Position numbers and translations under genes: made by a program. A model generated the notes under the pieces. It was given only the letters and a program-made list of their open reading frames with translations. It had not been told where the DNA came from and did no database searches. DNA of 54,334 bases, taken from contig DKQT01000013.1 in the NCBI GenBank assembly GCA_002471845.1, forward strand, positions 1 through 54,334, written 5' to 3'. Positions 34,672 to 43,474 of this stretch are shown one piece after another. Positions within the stretch are counted from its first letter, which is position 1. Every line of letters starts with the position of its first letter. The DNA is from Fidelibacterota bacterium UBA7301 (lineage in GTDB: Bacteria; Fidelibacterota; Marinisomatia; Marinisomatales; TCS55).

Positions 34672-34785
34672 CCAAGATGCTGGCTCGAATTTATCAGTTG
34701 AATTTGCATCTTACGGTTGATATAAAGATTTTTATCAAAATTCCTATCGCCGGTATTAACCTCTTCATGAGAGCAAGATAAATTC
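34672..34785. other. Non-coding junction sequence
   Basis: About 114 bases between the nagB break and the GTG of the GlmU-like gene. Short frames exist on both strands but I recognise none as part of a known protein. It must hold the ribosome site of the GlmU-like gene (AGAGCAAG upstream of the GTG is a weak candidate). Confidence 0.4.
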
Positions 34786-36051
34786 GTGCATATCGTTTTA
34801 TTTGAAGATCAAGCCTATCAAAATCTTTTACCATTAGTCTATTATAGACCTGTCTATGATTTGCGATGTGGAATTACCTCAATCAAAGATAAAATCATAA
34901 GGAATTTCCCAAAATCAACGATAACGCTTCATGCCCGCAATTACCTTGCCAACTGTTTAACGCGTGATCATCCATCGGATTTTATCAATAAAATCCCACC
35001 CGGAATTGATAAGGTACTTTTTATTAACGGGAGATGCTTGACCGACTTACCTGCTGATAAAATACTTAAATACCCGGGAAAGGATAGTGCTTTTGTAAAT
35101 GGGAAAACGGTGGTTGGTGCTTGGCTTTCCAGGAAAAATCTCGACAGTCTAAAAAAGGTAATAAAAGAAAGAGTCCTGGATTATTCAGATTTTGCCAATC
35201 TTGAACAGGAAGAAGTGGAAACAAAGCTGATCAACTATCCGTGGGACCCGGTAAGTAATAACGGAGAACAACTAATTACCGACTTCAAATTTTTAACTAA
35301 TGAAAATCCTGAACAACTGGGAGATATCCATCAAGATGTCACCTTATTAAATCCTGCACAGATTCATATTTCCGAAGGAGCAAAATTAGCGCCAGGTGTT
35401 GTAATTGATGCCGATGGTGGTCCTGTGTACATAGACAAAAATGTGAAGATTCTCCCTAATGCAGTTATCGAAGGACCTGCTTTTATTGGTCGTGACAGTC
35501 TAATAAAAATTGGTGCAAAAATTTACGAAAATACCAGTATTGGTGAAGTATGCAAGGTTGGAGGTGAGGTTGAAGAGTCCATCATCCACGCTTATTCAAA
35601 CAAACAGCATGAAGGATTTTTAGGACGTGCATATTTGGGAATGTGGGTCAATATCGGCGCTGATACAAATAACAGTGACTTAAAAAATGATTATGGAAAT
35701 GTTAAAGTCTATGTTAATGGAGAACTTATTGATTCCGGTTCCATTTCTGTTGGATTAACTATGGGTGATCATTCTAAAACAGGGATAAATGGTATGTTTA
35801 ATACGGGGAGCAATATCGGTGTCAGTTGTAATTTATACGGTTCGGGATTCCAACCTAAATATGTTCCCTCGTTTTCTTGGGGAGGCACAGATGAGGGTCT
35901 TTCTACATACAGGATTGACAAGGCTATTGAAGTTGCCAGAAGAGTTATGACTCGAAGAAAAATTGAATTCACTGCGGTTGATGAAGAACTTTTTAAATCT
36001 GTATTTGAGTTATCTGCTCCAATGAGGAAAAAAGCGGGAATCAAAAATTAA
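34786..36051 (+). CDS. GlmU-like sugar nucleotidyltransferase with left-handed beta-helix
   Basis: 421 aa from a GTG start (HIVLFEDQAYQNLLPLVYYRP follows). The N-terminal half is the unusual nucleotidyltransferase-like domain of Bacteroidetes-type GlmU proteins. From about residue 190 a hexapeptide-repeat beta-helix runs (ISEGAKLAPGVVIDA, PAFIGRDSLIKIGAKIYENT, NIGADTNNSDLKNDYG), with conserved AYLGMWVNIGADTNNSDLK. It probably makes or uses UDP-GlcNAc (acetyltransferase plus uridylyltransferase). Its position beside peptidoglycan salvage genes and a nagB remnant agrees with amino-sugar metabolism. Confidence 0.8.
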   Translation: MHIVLFEDQAYQNLLPLVYYRPVYDLRCGITSIKDKIIRNFPKSTITLHARNYLANCLTRDHPSDFINKIPPGIDKVLFINGRCLTDLPADKILKYPGKDSAFVNGKTVVGAWLSRKNLDSLKKVIKERVLDYSDFANLEQEEVETKLINYPWDPVSNNGEQLITDFKFLTNENPEQLGDIHQDVTLLNPAQIHISEGAKLAPGVVIDADGGPVYIDKNVKILPNAVIEGPAFIGRDSLIKIGAKIYENTSIGEVCKVGGEVEESIIHAYSNKQHEGFLGRAYLGMWVNIGADTNNSDLKNDYGNVKVYVNGELIDSGSISVGLTMGDHSKTGINGMFNTGSNIGVSCNLYGSGFQPKYVPSFSWGGTDEGLSTYRIDKAIEVARRVMTRRKIEFTAVDEELFKSVFELSAPMRKKAGIKN

Positions 36052-36179
36052 CATCGGCAATATTTTTATTGCCTGTTGTTGGGAGATGTAAAATACTTGT
36101 ATTTATTTTTGAATTAGATTCAACTATAAATAGTTTATTAAGATAACCAGTCTTCTACGGTTTCTTCAGAAAGGCAGCT

Positions 36180-37589
36180 TCAACGTTTGACATTGGGATT
36201 TACGATCTGGATAAAATTTTCTATAAGAATGACGGCCGCAAAGTTAACCAATACTGAGATTCCCACAAACCATGTCCACGCAATTCCGTTCATTTTTAAT
36301 ACAAAGACAATAGCTAAACTGGCCAACAGCCCAATAATTAGACTGATAGAATGGAATGATCTTTTCAGTTTGCTGATCAGGAACAATCCTAACAATCCCC
36401 CATAGGTGAAGGATGCAATTTGCAATCCAACGATCACAATGGCAGAATCACTTTCATCAAATAACAGGGCTATGGCGATCAAAACAATCCCCCACACCAA
36501 GCTGACCCCTTGGGATTTTCTAATAGACTGATTACCTCCCAACCAATCCGTAACCGTCGATGAAGCCAATGAATTTATAGATGAACTTAAAGTGGACATG
36601 GCCGCTGACAGGACGCCCGCTAGCAATACACCTTTCAATCCGATAGGAAGATAATTAACAATAAAAGAAGTGAATTCCCGATCTCGTTCAACTTCAACAC
36701 CACCCATTAACAGGTAGATCAATGATCCAGCTAAGAGGAATACACTGAACTGCATAAATACAAAAACACCACTCCCAACCATGGCTTTTCTTGCTGCTGT
36801 TAAATTCTTAGTGCCCAGAACACGCTGGACCATCATATAGTCCACGCCATGGGAGGAGAATGAAAGCAAGGCGCCGCCTATTGTCGCGCTGATGAAATAA
36901 TAAGGCTCCTTAATAAAATTGCCTTCCCAATTGAATATAGCCAGTTTTCCATGTTCTTTTAAAATGGGAATAACTTCAAATATGGATTGGTCCAATTGAT
37001 TCAGGACGATCCATATGGATGCGATTCCTCCAAATAGATAAAGGATGAATTGGATGCTGTCTACCCAAACGACTGTTCGAATTCCTCCGGATAAAGTATA
37101 AACCAATGTCACAGCCCCGATGATCATTACGGCTGATGATAATGACCATCCTGTGATGACCTGCACCACAACCGCTGTGGCTAAAAAGCGAACGCCATCG
37201 GCTAAAATCCGTGTGATTAAAAATACACCTGAAGCAACCTTTTGAATTTCTAACCCAAATTTATTTCCGATTACCTCATAGATGGATGTCACGCCTGACT
37301 TGAAATATTGGGGCAGTAAAAACAGGCTAACCAGAATACGGCCGATGATATACCCGATGGCCAGTTGGAGAAAAAACCAGTCATCGCGGTAGGCCAATCC
37401 CGGGACACTGATAAAAGTGAGGACTGATGTTTCGGTGGCCACGATGGATAGCATAGCTACGGGCCAGGGTAAGTTTCGTCCACCTAAAAAATAATCTGCA
37501 GATGATTGGTTGTACCGGCTTTGCCAAAGTCCATAGGCAGAAAATCCTGCCAGGAAAATCAAAATGATTGTGAGGTCAACCCAATGCAT
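36180..37589 (-). CDS. Sodium:solute symporter (SSS family)
   Basis: This 469-aa protein has about 12-13 helices, with the SSS signatures ADYFLGGRNLPWPVAMLSIVA and YTLSGGIRTVVWVDSIQF. It differs clearly from the symporter at 8157-9893. It starts 4 bp after the DUF1460 amidase gene, in an operon headed by the NagZ-beta-lactamase fusion, so import of a wall sugar (MurNAc, GlcNAc or anhydro forms) or a peptide fragment is a reasonable guess. Last gene of its operon. Confidence 0.88.
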   Translation of the reverse strand: MHWVDLTIILIFLAGFSAYGLWQSRYNQSSADYFLGGRNLPWPVAMLSIVATETSVLTFISVPGLAYRDDWFFLQLAIGYIIGRILVSLFLLPQYFKSGVTSIYEVIGNKFGLEIQKVASGVFLITRILADGVRFLATAVVVQVITGWSLSSAVMIIGAVTLVYTLSGGIRTVVWVDSIQFILYLFGGIASIWIVLNQLDQSIFEVIPILKEHGKLAIFNWEGNFIKEPYYFISATIGGALLSFSSHGVDYMMVQRVLGTKNLTAARKAMVGSGVFVFMQFSVFLLAGSLIYLLMGGVEVERDREFTSFIVNYLPIGLKGVLLAGVLSAAMSTLSSSINSLASSTVTDWLGGNQSIRKSQGVSLVWGIVLIAIALLFDESDSAIVIVGLQIASFTYGGLLGLFLISKLKRSFHSISLIIGLLASLAIVFVLKMNGIAWTWFVGISVLVNFAAVILIENFIQIVNPNVKR

Positions 37590-37593
37590 GGAT

Positions 37594-38454
37594 TCAGTTT
37601 TTCAAGGGATGAAATGAATAAAATAACACGCCGTCAAAGAGGGGGTCCTCTTCCCTGAAGTAGTATTCCATGAAATCCATATTCACCGTTTTACCATATT
37701 TGGATGAGGCATGGATGATATTTTTCTGATCAATGATCATACCTTCATGGGCCACCACCAATCCCATTTTGAAATAGGATTCCTTAACAAAAGCCACACC
37801 AGCCACTTTTGGCAATCGTTTCAATAGATCTGAATTAATTGATTCACTGGGGATATAGGCAATGGTTGTTTCCTTCTCCCAGCCCAGATCAAGAAATAGG
37901 TCTCCACCCTCTTTTTTATTTAAGGTAATTGAAACGGACTCCAATTGTCCTGCCGGCAAATGTGATGGTGTAATATTTTGCGTGGATGGGTTATCCTGGA
38001 TGCGGTCAGTCGTATAATGCCAACGGCTTTTATACGTTGGTAATGAAACACCATTATCGTCCGGTTTATAATGGATTTTAATCAATTTTGATTTAGCCTC
38101 TTCCCAATTTTGGCTTTGCACACTAGCCAAGCTTGTAAGAATATGAACAGTACAATCGGATACGTCCAGTCGGAATATAGGATCCATATCCTCTCCTGCT
38201 TCTTCACCAAGACAGAATAATTCGTATGGTTTACCCACCTGCCAAAGGGCGAACGCCTTTAAGCGGTCTTGAAAGTCTGGGAATTTTTGATGAAACCGAG
38301 GAAGGATTTCGGAAACTTGGTCCTCACGCAATGTCCAGGGTTTTGGCAAGGAATTGACCCAGGAATATGGATCAGTACAACTCATTAAGAGAATTAGAGA
38401 TAGATTAATTAAAGACCAATTTTTATGAGCTTTCAATCCCACTCCCTTCTCCAT
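37594..38454 (-). CDS. DUF1460 N-acetylmuramoyl-L-alanine amidase-like lipoprotein
   Basis: This 286-aa protein has a lipoprotein signal (LILLMSCTD, Cys26). The candidate nucleophile is Cys101 in FRLDVSDCTVHI, and a later VVAHEGMIID with HASS supplies the His. This is the layout of DUF1460, an NlpC/P60-like fold whose structurally studied members cleave the MurNAc-L-Ala amide. The gene overlaps the end of the NagZ fusion gene by 22 bp. Substrate assignment is from family knowledge. Confidence 0.78.
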   Translation of the reverse strand: MEKGVGLKAHKNWSLINLSLILLMSCTDPYSWVNSLPKPWTLREDQVSEILPRFHQKFPDFQDRLKAFALWQVGKPYELFCLGEEAGEDMDPIFRLDVSDCTVHILTSLASVQSQNWEEAKSKLIKIHYKPDDNGVSLPTYKSRWHYTTDRIQDNPSTQNITPSHLPAGQLESVSITLNKKEGGDLFLDLGWEKETTIAYIPSESINSDLLKRLPKVAGVAFVKESYFKMGLVVAHEGMIIDQKNIIHASSKYGKTVNMDFMEYYFREEDPLFDGVLFYSFHPLKN

Positions 38455-41339
38455 TCTAAACTCGGGTTTTGCTCTCTAATTCCTACCGCCTCATACAGAG
38501 CCGAGTGAATTCTTTGCCGCCAATCAAAATATTTCGGATCCTTGTAAGATCGGTTTGGATGCACAGCATTGGTCAATAAAATCACAATCATTTGGTTTTC
38601 TGAATCGATCCAAAGGGATGTGCCCGTATAACCTGTGTGACCAAAACTATTATCTGATAAATAGACACCACCGGAAACCTTCCCGCTTGGGGTATCCCAA
38701 CCCAAAGCTCGGGAACTACCTTCAACTACATTGGCCCTGGTTGTAAACAATTGAACTGTTTCTTCTTTGAATATGCGCTTCCAACCATATTTACCACCAT
38801 TCAGCATCATTTGACTGAAGATTGCTAAATCACTGGCCGTAGAAAACAATCCCGCATGGCCTGCGATACCACCAAGACTATGGGCATTTTCATCATGGAC
38901 ATAACCCCGAATCAATTCGCCATACAGATCACTATATTCCGTTGGGACGATTCGCTTCATTCTTTCTTTAGGCGGATTGAAATATGTTGAACCCATTCCC
39001 AATGGATCAAAAATCAGAGAATCCACCAATGAATCCAAAGGTACACCGGAAATCGCTTCAACAACCTTACCTAATGTGATCAATCCCACATCAGAATAGA
39101 TGGTTTGGTTTGCCAGATCAATTGTTGGCTCTGTATTCATTACTGAATCCAAACGTGTTTCAGGAGTGGTATTCATTAAATAGTATTGTTTAAAAGGTGG
39201 CAGCCCAGCTGAATGGGTCATCAAATGACGAATGGTTGTGGCGGATTTTTGGTCAAAATATTTTTGCTGCCTCCCTTTGAAAGCCGGTAAGTAATCCACA
39301 ACCGAGTCATCCAACGACAGTTTCTTTTGATCAACCAACCTCATGATAGCCGAAGTTGTGGCGATCACCTTAGTGATGGAAGCTAAATCATAAATATCCC
39401 CACGAGTTACGGGCTCAGCTTTTTGATAGGTGTGATATCCGAAAGAATCGTGGAAAAATATTTTGCCATCCTTTACCGCCAAGAGTACACCTCCGGGCCA
39501 TGCGGAATCCATTACTGCCTGATTTAACATTAATTGAATTGAATCTGTTTTGACTGAAATTTCTGATGGGGTGATACGCTTAAGGGTTTGACCAGGTTTC
39601 AATTGTGAATTCCCATTTGGCCACCTTTTAGCTTTTACTTTTATTCCCGTACCATTTGCCGCGATACTCGGGATGGATACGGGCAAAATTCCGGTAATAT
39701 CTGCTTTTCCAGTTATTGCATTCACCGCCGCTATTTGGAGAATCCCGCTACTTTTATAGGCACAAATGTAAACAGGAGCATTGGGAAAATCCTGTATGAG
39801 GTAGGGGCTCCCGAAACTGGTAATGATCACTCTTTCACATTTGCCGATCAACCTATTAACAAAATCAGCTTCTACCTTAGGAAGAAATATTTCATCTTTA
39901 TGCTCTGTTGGATTTGCAAACATATTGAGAAACACCAACCCATCTTCTGGAATTTGACTCAAAATAAAATCGGAAATGGCAGTACTGTCCGATTCGTCAA
40001 TTTGGAAAGAAACCACCTTGCGGCCGTTTGTTTTGAGCTTCTTGGTAAAACTGCTTTCGCTGTGGTTATTAGGACCATCATAAAGATCAACCACATAGAG
40101 TTTTTCATTTAAGGCCGGCTGAAGGGGTAAAATGTCACCTTCATTCTTTACCACGGTGATGGCTTTTTCAGCCATCTCTTTTGCCAATTTGAAATTGGCT
40201 GCCTTTCCCATCACCCGATGGGTAAGATCTGCGGAAATTTTTTTGTCCAAGTGGAGGCCAACCTTCTCTTTCATCTTGAGTACTTTTAGGGCCGAAGCGT
40301 CAATCCGGCTTTCGGAAATGGCGCCGTTTAAGACTGCTTTTTCAATGATATCAATGGACTTCTTCAAGTTCTGATTTTGAATAACAATATCCGACCCCGC
40401 TTGGACTGTAGCCAATAATGCATATTCATCGGAATAATTTTTTACGATACCCCCCATCCTCATGGCGTCCGTGATGATAACACCATCAAAATTCATTTTT
40501 TCTCTCAATATATCCTGGAGCCAAAACCTGGATAAGGAAGAGGGATCCTGGGCATGGTCCTGGTAATCGGGTGCATTTACATGGGCCACCATAACCGCAT
40601 CTACCCCGGCGTCAATAGCCCTTTTAAATGGAGGTAATTCCGTTTGCCAAAGGCGAGCCGAATCACTGGGAATCTGGGCCAATGCCGAATGGGAATCAGT
40701 CTCTGTATCTCCATGGCCCGGAAAATGTTTCGCTGTTGCTAGCATCCCATATTCATGAAGTCCACGGATATACTCAACAGAATATCGATTCACGGAATCA
40801 GGCACTTCCCCAAATGACCGTGTATTGATAATGGGATTTTTAGGATTATTATTAACGTCCACTACTGGGGAAAGATTAAAATGAATGCCCACCGCCCGGC
40901 TTTCTTCGGCCGAAATACGACCAGCCTCATAAGCATACTTCGGATCTCCTGTGGCGGCAATGGCCATCATAGGCGGCAAAGTCACGGCCCCGGGATAACG
41001 CCGGCCCAATCCAGATTCAATATCCGCATCCACCAAAATTGGCACTTTGGATTTCGCCTGCAAAGTGTTGAGCATGGTTAAGGCACTCCCTGCATCCCCA
41101 AACCAAATATGAAGCACGCCAATCCCATCCGTGGCCAGATGATTTTGAATGTTCTGCCATTCCCTGCTTCCATAATTCATAAATCGCATATTTATACCCA
41201 CCACCATCATTTGGGCGATTTTTTCCCGAAGGGTGAGTTCTCTCAGAGTTTTTTCCGCCCAGGATTTGTTCGATATAAACTCCCCCGGGCCCGCGCAGGC
41301 TGAAAGCAAGAGGGCCAAACAAAGTATAAATTTCCTCAT
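38433..41339 (-). CDS. NagZ-type GH3 beta-N-acetylglucosaminidase fused to a class C beta-lactamase-like domain, lipoprotein
   Basis: The ATG at 41339 is the likelier of two starts (968 aa; numbering here from 41345). Lipoprotein signal LLLSACAG. The GH3 barrel (about 30-365) has the NagZ hallmark KHFPGHGDTETDSH (206-219, with the His/Asp acid-base dyad) and the nucleophile Asp293 in GVIITDAMRMGG. A GH3 C-terminal domain follows (to about 580). A serine beta-lactamase/esterase fold (about 600-960) has SITK (656-659), YSD and HTG motifs. The exported protein could remove GlcNAc and trim the peptide in one molecule. Confidence 0.9.
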   Translation of the reverse strand: MRKFILCLALLLSACAGPGEFISNKSWAEKTLRELTLREKIAQMMVVGINMRFMNYGSREWQNIQNHLATDGIGVLHIWFGDAGSALTMLNTLQAKSKVPILVDADIESGLGRRYPGAVTLPPMMAIAATGDPKYAYEAGRISAEESRAVGIHFNLSPVVDVNNNPKNPIINTRSFGEVPDSVNRYSVEYIRGLHEYGMLATAKHFPGHGDTETDSHSALAQIPSDSARLWQTELPPFKRAIDAGVDAVMVAHVNAPDYQDHAQDPSSLSRFWLQDILREKMNFDGVIITDAMRMGGIVKNYSDEYALLATVQAGSDIVIQNQNLKKSIDIIEKAVLNGAISESRIDASALKVLKMKEKVGLHLDKKISADLTHRVMGKAANFKLAKEMAEKAITVVKNEGDILPLQPALNEKLYVVDLYDGPNNHSESSFTKKLKTNGRKVVSFQIDESDSTAISDFILSQIPEDGLVFLNMFANPTEHKDEIFLPKVEADFVNRLIGKCERVIITSFGSPYLIQDFPNAPVYICAYKSSGILQIAAVNAITGKADITGILPVSIPSIAANGTGIKVKAKRWPNGNSQLKPGQTLKRITPSEISVKTDSIQLMLNQAVMDSAWPGGVLLAVKDGKIFFHDSFGYHTYQKAEPVTRGDIYDLASITKVIATTSAIMRLVDQKKLSLDDSVVDYLPAFKGRQQKYFDQKSATTIRHLMTHSAGLPPFKQYYLMNTTPETRLDSVMNTEPTIDLANQTIYSDVGLITLGKVVEAISGVPLDSLVDSLIFDPLGMGSTYFNPPKERMKRIVPTEYSDLYGELIRGYVHDENAHSLGGIAGHAGLFSTASDLAIFSQMMLNGGKYGWKRIFKEETVQLFTTRANVVEGSSRALGWDTPSGKVSGGVYLSDNSFGHTGYTGTSLWIDSENQMIVILLTNAVHPNRSYKDPKYFDWRQRIHSALYEAVGIREQNPSLEWRREWD

Positions 41340-41402
41340 AACCATAGCATAAAAATTAACTGAACTTCCCCCATAAGTCTTTAACTTTTATTTCTGTAAA
41401 CG

Positions 41403-42455
41403 ATGAAATCCCCAGCCAAAGATATGAAAACCATGTCCGGCCAGATGATCATGGTCGGTCTCCGCGGCACCTCTCCAGAGGATGCAAAATCCTTTTTTGA
41501 TTCACACCATGAATTGACTGTTGGAGGCATAATTCTCTATGATCAGAATGTGACCACTGATCCGCCATCATCTCATAATATTAAATCACCAGAACAAGTA
41601 ATTGAATTAAATCAGTCACTTCAATCAAACAGTTCTACACCCTTACTCATTGGAGTGGATCAAGAGGGCGGTCAAGTGAACCGCTTGAAAAAAGAATATG
41701 GGTTTCCCCATTCAAAAAGCTGGGCCGACCTGGGCCGGTTGAACGATGAGGCCCAAACCGATTCTCATTCAAAAGGAATAGCTTCTTCCCTTTCGAGCTA
41801 CGGATTCAATTTGAATTTTGCGCCCGTGGTGGATTTATCCCTTAATCGTGAAAATGTAATTGTCCAAAAAGGGCGCTGTTTTTCTGATGATCCGGACACC
41901 GTTGCCACCCATGCAAAACTCTTCATCAATGCCCATTTGAACCAAAATGTAATCCCCGTTTGCAAACATTTCCCTGGTCAGGGCAGCGCCCGTGGTGACA
42001 CTCACGAAGGGTTGGTGGATGTTTCGGAAACCTGGTCTGAAAATGAATTAAAGCCCTACCAAAAGTTAATTGATAGAGGGTGTGTCCCCGCCATCATGAC
42101 CTCCCACCTTTTTCATAAAGGGTTGGATCCCGACTTCCCTGCCACCCTTTCATCTAAAATAATAAATGAATTGCTTCGGGAACAATTGGGATTCGATGGT
42201 GTCATAATCAGCGATGATCCCCAAATGGGCGCCATCGCAAAACACTACGATCTGAAAACGGTGATCCAACTCATGATCCATGCCGGGGTGGATATGTTCT
42301 GTTTCGGAAATAACCTTATTTATGATCCGGACATTGTGCAAAAAGTGCATACCATTATTGGTGAATTATTGGATGAAGGCTCTATTACAGCCGAACAGAT
42401 CCAAAGATCCTATGATCGGGTCATGTGTTTAAAAATAAGGATCGGTTTGGTATGA
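41403..42455 (+). CDS. nagZ: Cytosolic NagZ-type GH3 beta-N-acetylglucosaminidase
   Basis: 350 aa, no signal peptide. NagZ motifs: LIGVDQEGGQVNRL (82-95), KHFPGQGSARGDTHEG (188-203, dyad Asp199/His201) and the nucleophile Asp271 in GVIISDDPQMGA. It should cleave GlcNAc from GlcNAc-(anhydro)MurNAc peptides after import. First gene of a plus-strand operon with ATGA overlap to the next gene, divergent from the exported NagZ fusion (57-63 bp between). A second, compartment-specific copy of the same activity. Confidence 0.9.
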   Translation: MKSPAKDMKTMSGQMIMVGLRGTSPEDAKSFFDSHHELTVGGIILYDQNVTTDPPSSHNIKSPEQVIELNQSLQSNSSTPLLIGVDQEGGQVNRLKKEYGFPHSKSWADLGRLNDEAQTDSHSKGIASSLSSYGFNLNFAPVVDLSLNRENVIVQKGRCFSDDPDTVATHAKLFINAHLNQNVIPVCKHFPGQGSARGDTHEGLVDVSETWSENELKPYQKLIDRGCVPAIMTSHLFHKGLDPDFPATLSSKIINELLREQLGFDGVIISDDPQMGAIAKHYDLKTVIQLMIHAGVDMFCFGNNLIYDPDIVQKVHTIIGELLDEGSITAEQIQRSYDRVMCLKIRIGLV

Positions 42456-43474
42456 AGGTCATTGGCATTGACGGTGGTGCTACCAAGGTTTCCGGTGGCA
42501 TTGTTGAAAAAATTAATTCAAATACGTTTAAACTGATAGATTCTGCGGTGGATATTCAATATGCTGATCATCCAAATTACGATTCGGACTTTTCACCTCT
42601 CCCCCTCGATTCACAATTGGGAAATGAAATCAGTTCAGATGAAAAACAGCAGGGCCTTGTCTATATAGAGTGTGTTATAGAAGTCATCGAATCATTGGCA
42701 GAATCTGATCCATTTAAGATTGCAATTGCCATGCCGGGCATCAAAACCAAGGATGGCAGGGGCATTGCTGCCATGGCCAACGGACCTTGTATCCCTGACT
42801 TTTGCGATCAAATTGAAAAAGCGCTCCATCTTGATAGTCCAATCAAGAAGTTAGAAAGCGACGCTGACATGTGCACCTGGGGCGAGGAGTTTGCTGAAGA
42901 GGGCGCCTTCCGAAATGTTGAAAACGCTTATTACCTGGGCGGCGGCACCGGCACCGCCGATGGACTCAAACTTAAGGGTAAACTGGTTCCATTCGATGAA
43001 ACATCAAATTGGATTGCCAAATCCATTGAATTAAAAATGCCTGACGGACGATTGTTGGAATCCTATGCTTCCATGTTCGGGATTAATGCCTTGCGCGAAT
43101 CCAAAACTGACGCTGAGATTGGAACTGTATTGGGCAACTTACTTTTTGAACGGATTTCCACCGTCCACTCCGGATGGAAAAACCAATTTCAGATTGATCG
43201 AAAACTCAATGCCGATCATCCCTATTCAAATACATTATTGGACCGCATTGTCATCGGTCAGCGCCTTTCACAATTTCTCCAATCAGAAGATGGAGAGGCA
43301 ATCCATCAGACTATGGTAGCGGATTTGGTGCAGCAATGTTTATCAGCTGATAATTCTATTTCGGATCATTTTTTAATTGACGGTGAATTCAACCAAGACC
43401 GAATTTTCATGTCCGATTTAAGAGTAGCGCCTATAATCGGTTTGGGCACAAAAGTCTGGTTGACCCAATGTTGA
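42452..43474 (+). CDS. ROK/BadF-like sugar kinase (amino-sugar or MurNAc kinase candidate)
   Basis: The ATG at 42452 overlaps the nagZ stop (ATGA), giving 340 aa. Actin-like ATPase motifs: VIGIDGGATKVSG (phosphate 1), AIAMPGIKTKDGRG, LESDADMCTWGEE and YYLGGGTGTADGLKL (phosphate 2). The family phosphorylates hexoses. Between NagZ and an AmpG-type importer the likely substrates are GlcNAc, MurNAc or anhydro-MurNAc, as AnmK/MurK do by other folds; this is an inference. Confidence 0.7.
   Translation: MKVIGIDGGATKVSGGIVEKINSNTFKLIDSAVDIQYADHPNYDSDFSPLPLDSQLGNEISSDEKQQGLVYIECVIEVIESLAESDPFKIAIAMPGIKTKDGRGIAAMANGPCIPDFCDQIEKALHLDSPIKKLESDADMCTWGEEFAEEGAFRNVENAYYLGGGTGTADGLKLKGKLVPFDETSNWIAKSIELKMPDGRLLESYASMFGINALRESKTDAEIGTVLGNLLFERISTVHSGWKNQFQIDRKLNADHPYSNTLLDRIVIGQRLSQFLQSEDGEAIHQTMVADLVQQCLSADNSISDHFLIDGEFNQDRIFMSDLRVAPIIGLGTKVWLTQC

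Noticed and set aside
36065..36090. Small hairpin after the GlmU-like gene (GGCAATA/TATTGCC)
   Set aside because: The 7-bp AT-rich stem is not followed by a T-run, too weak to call a terminator.
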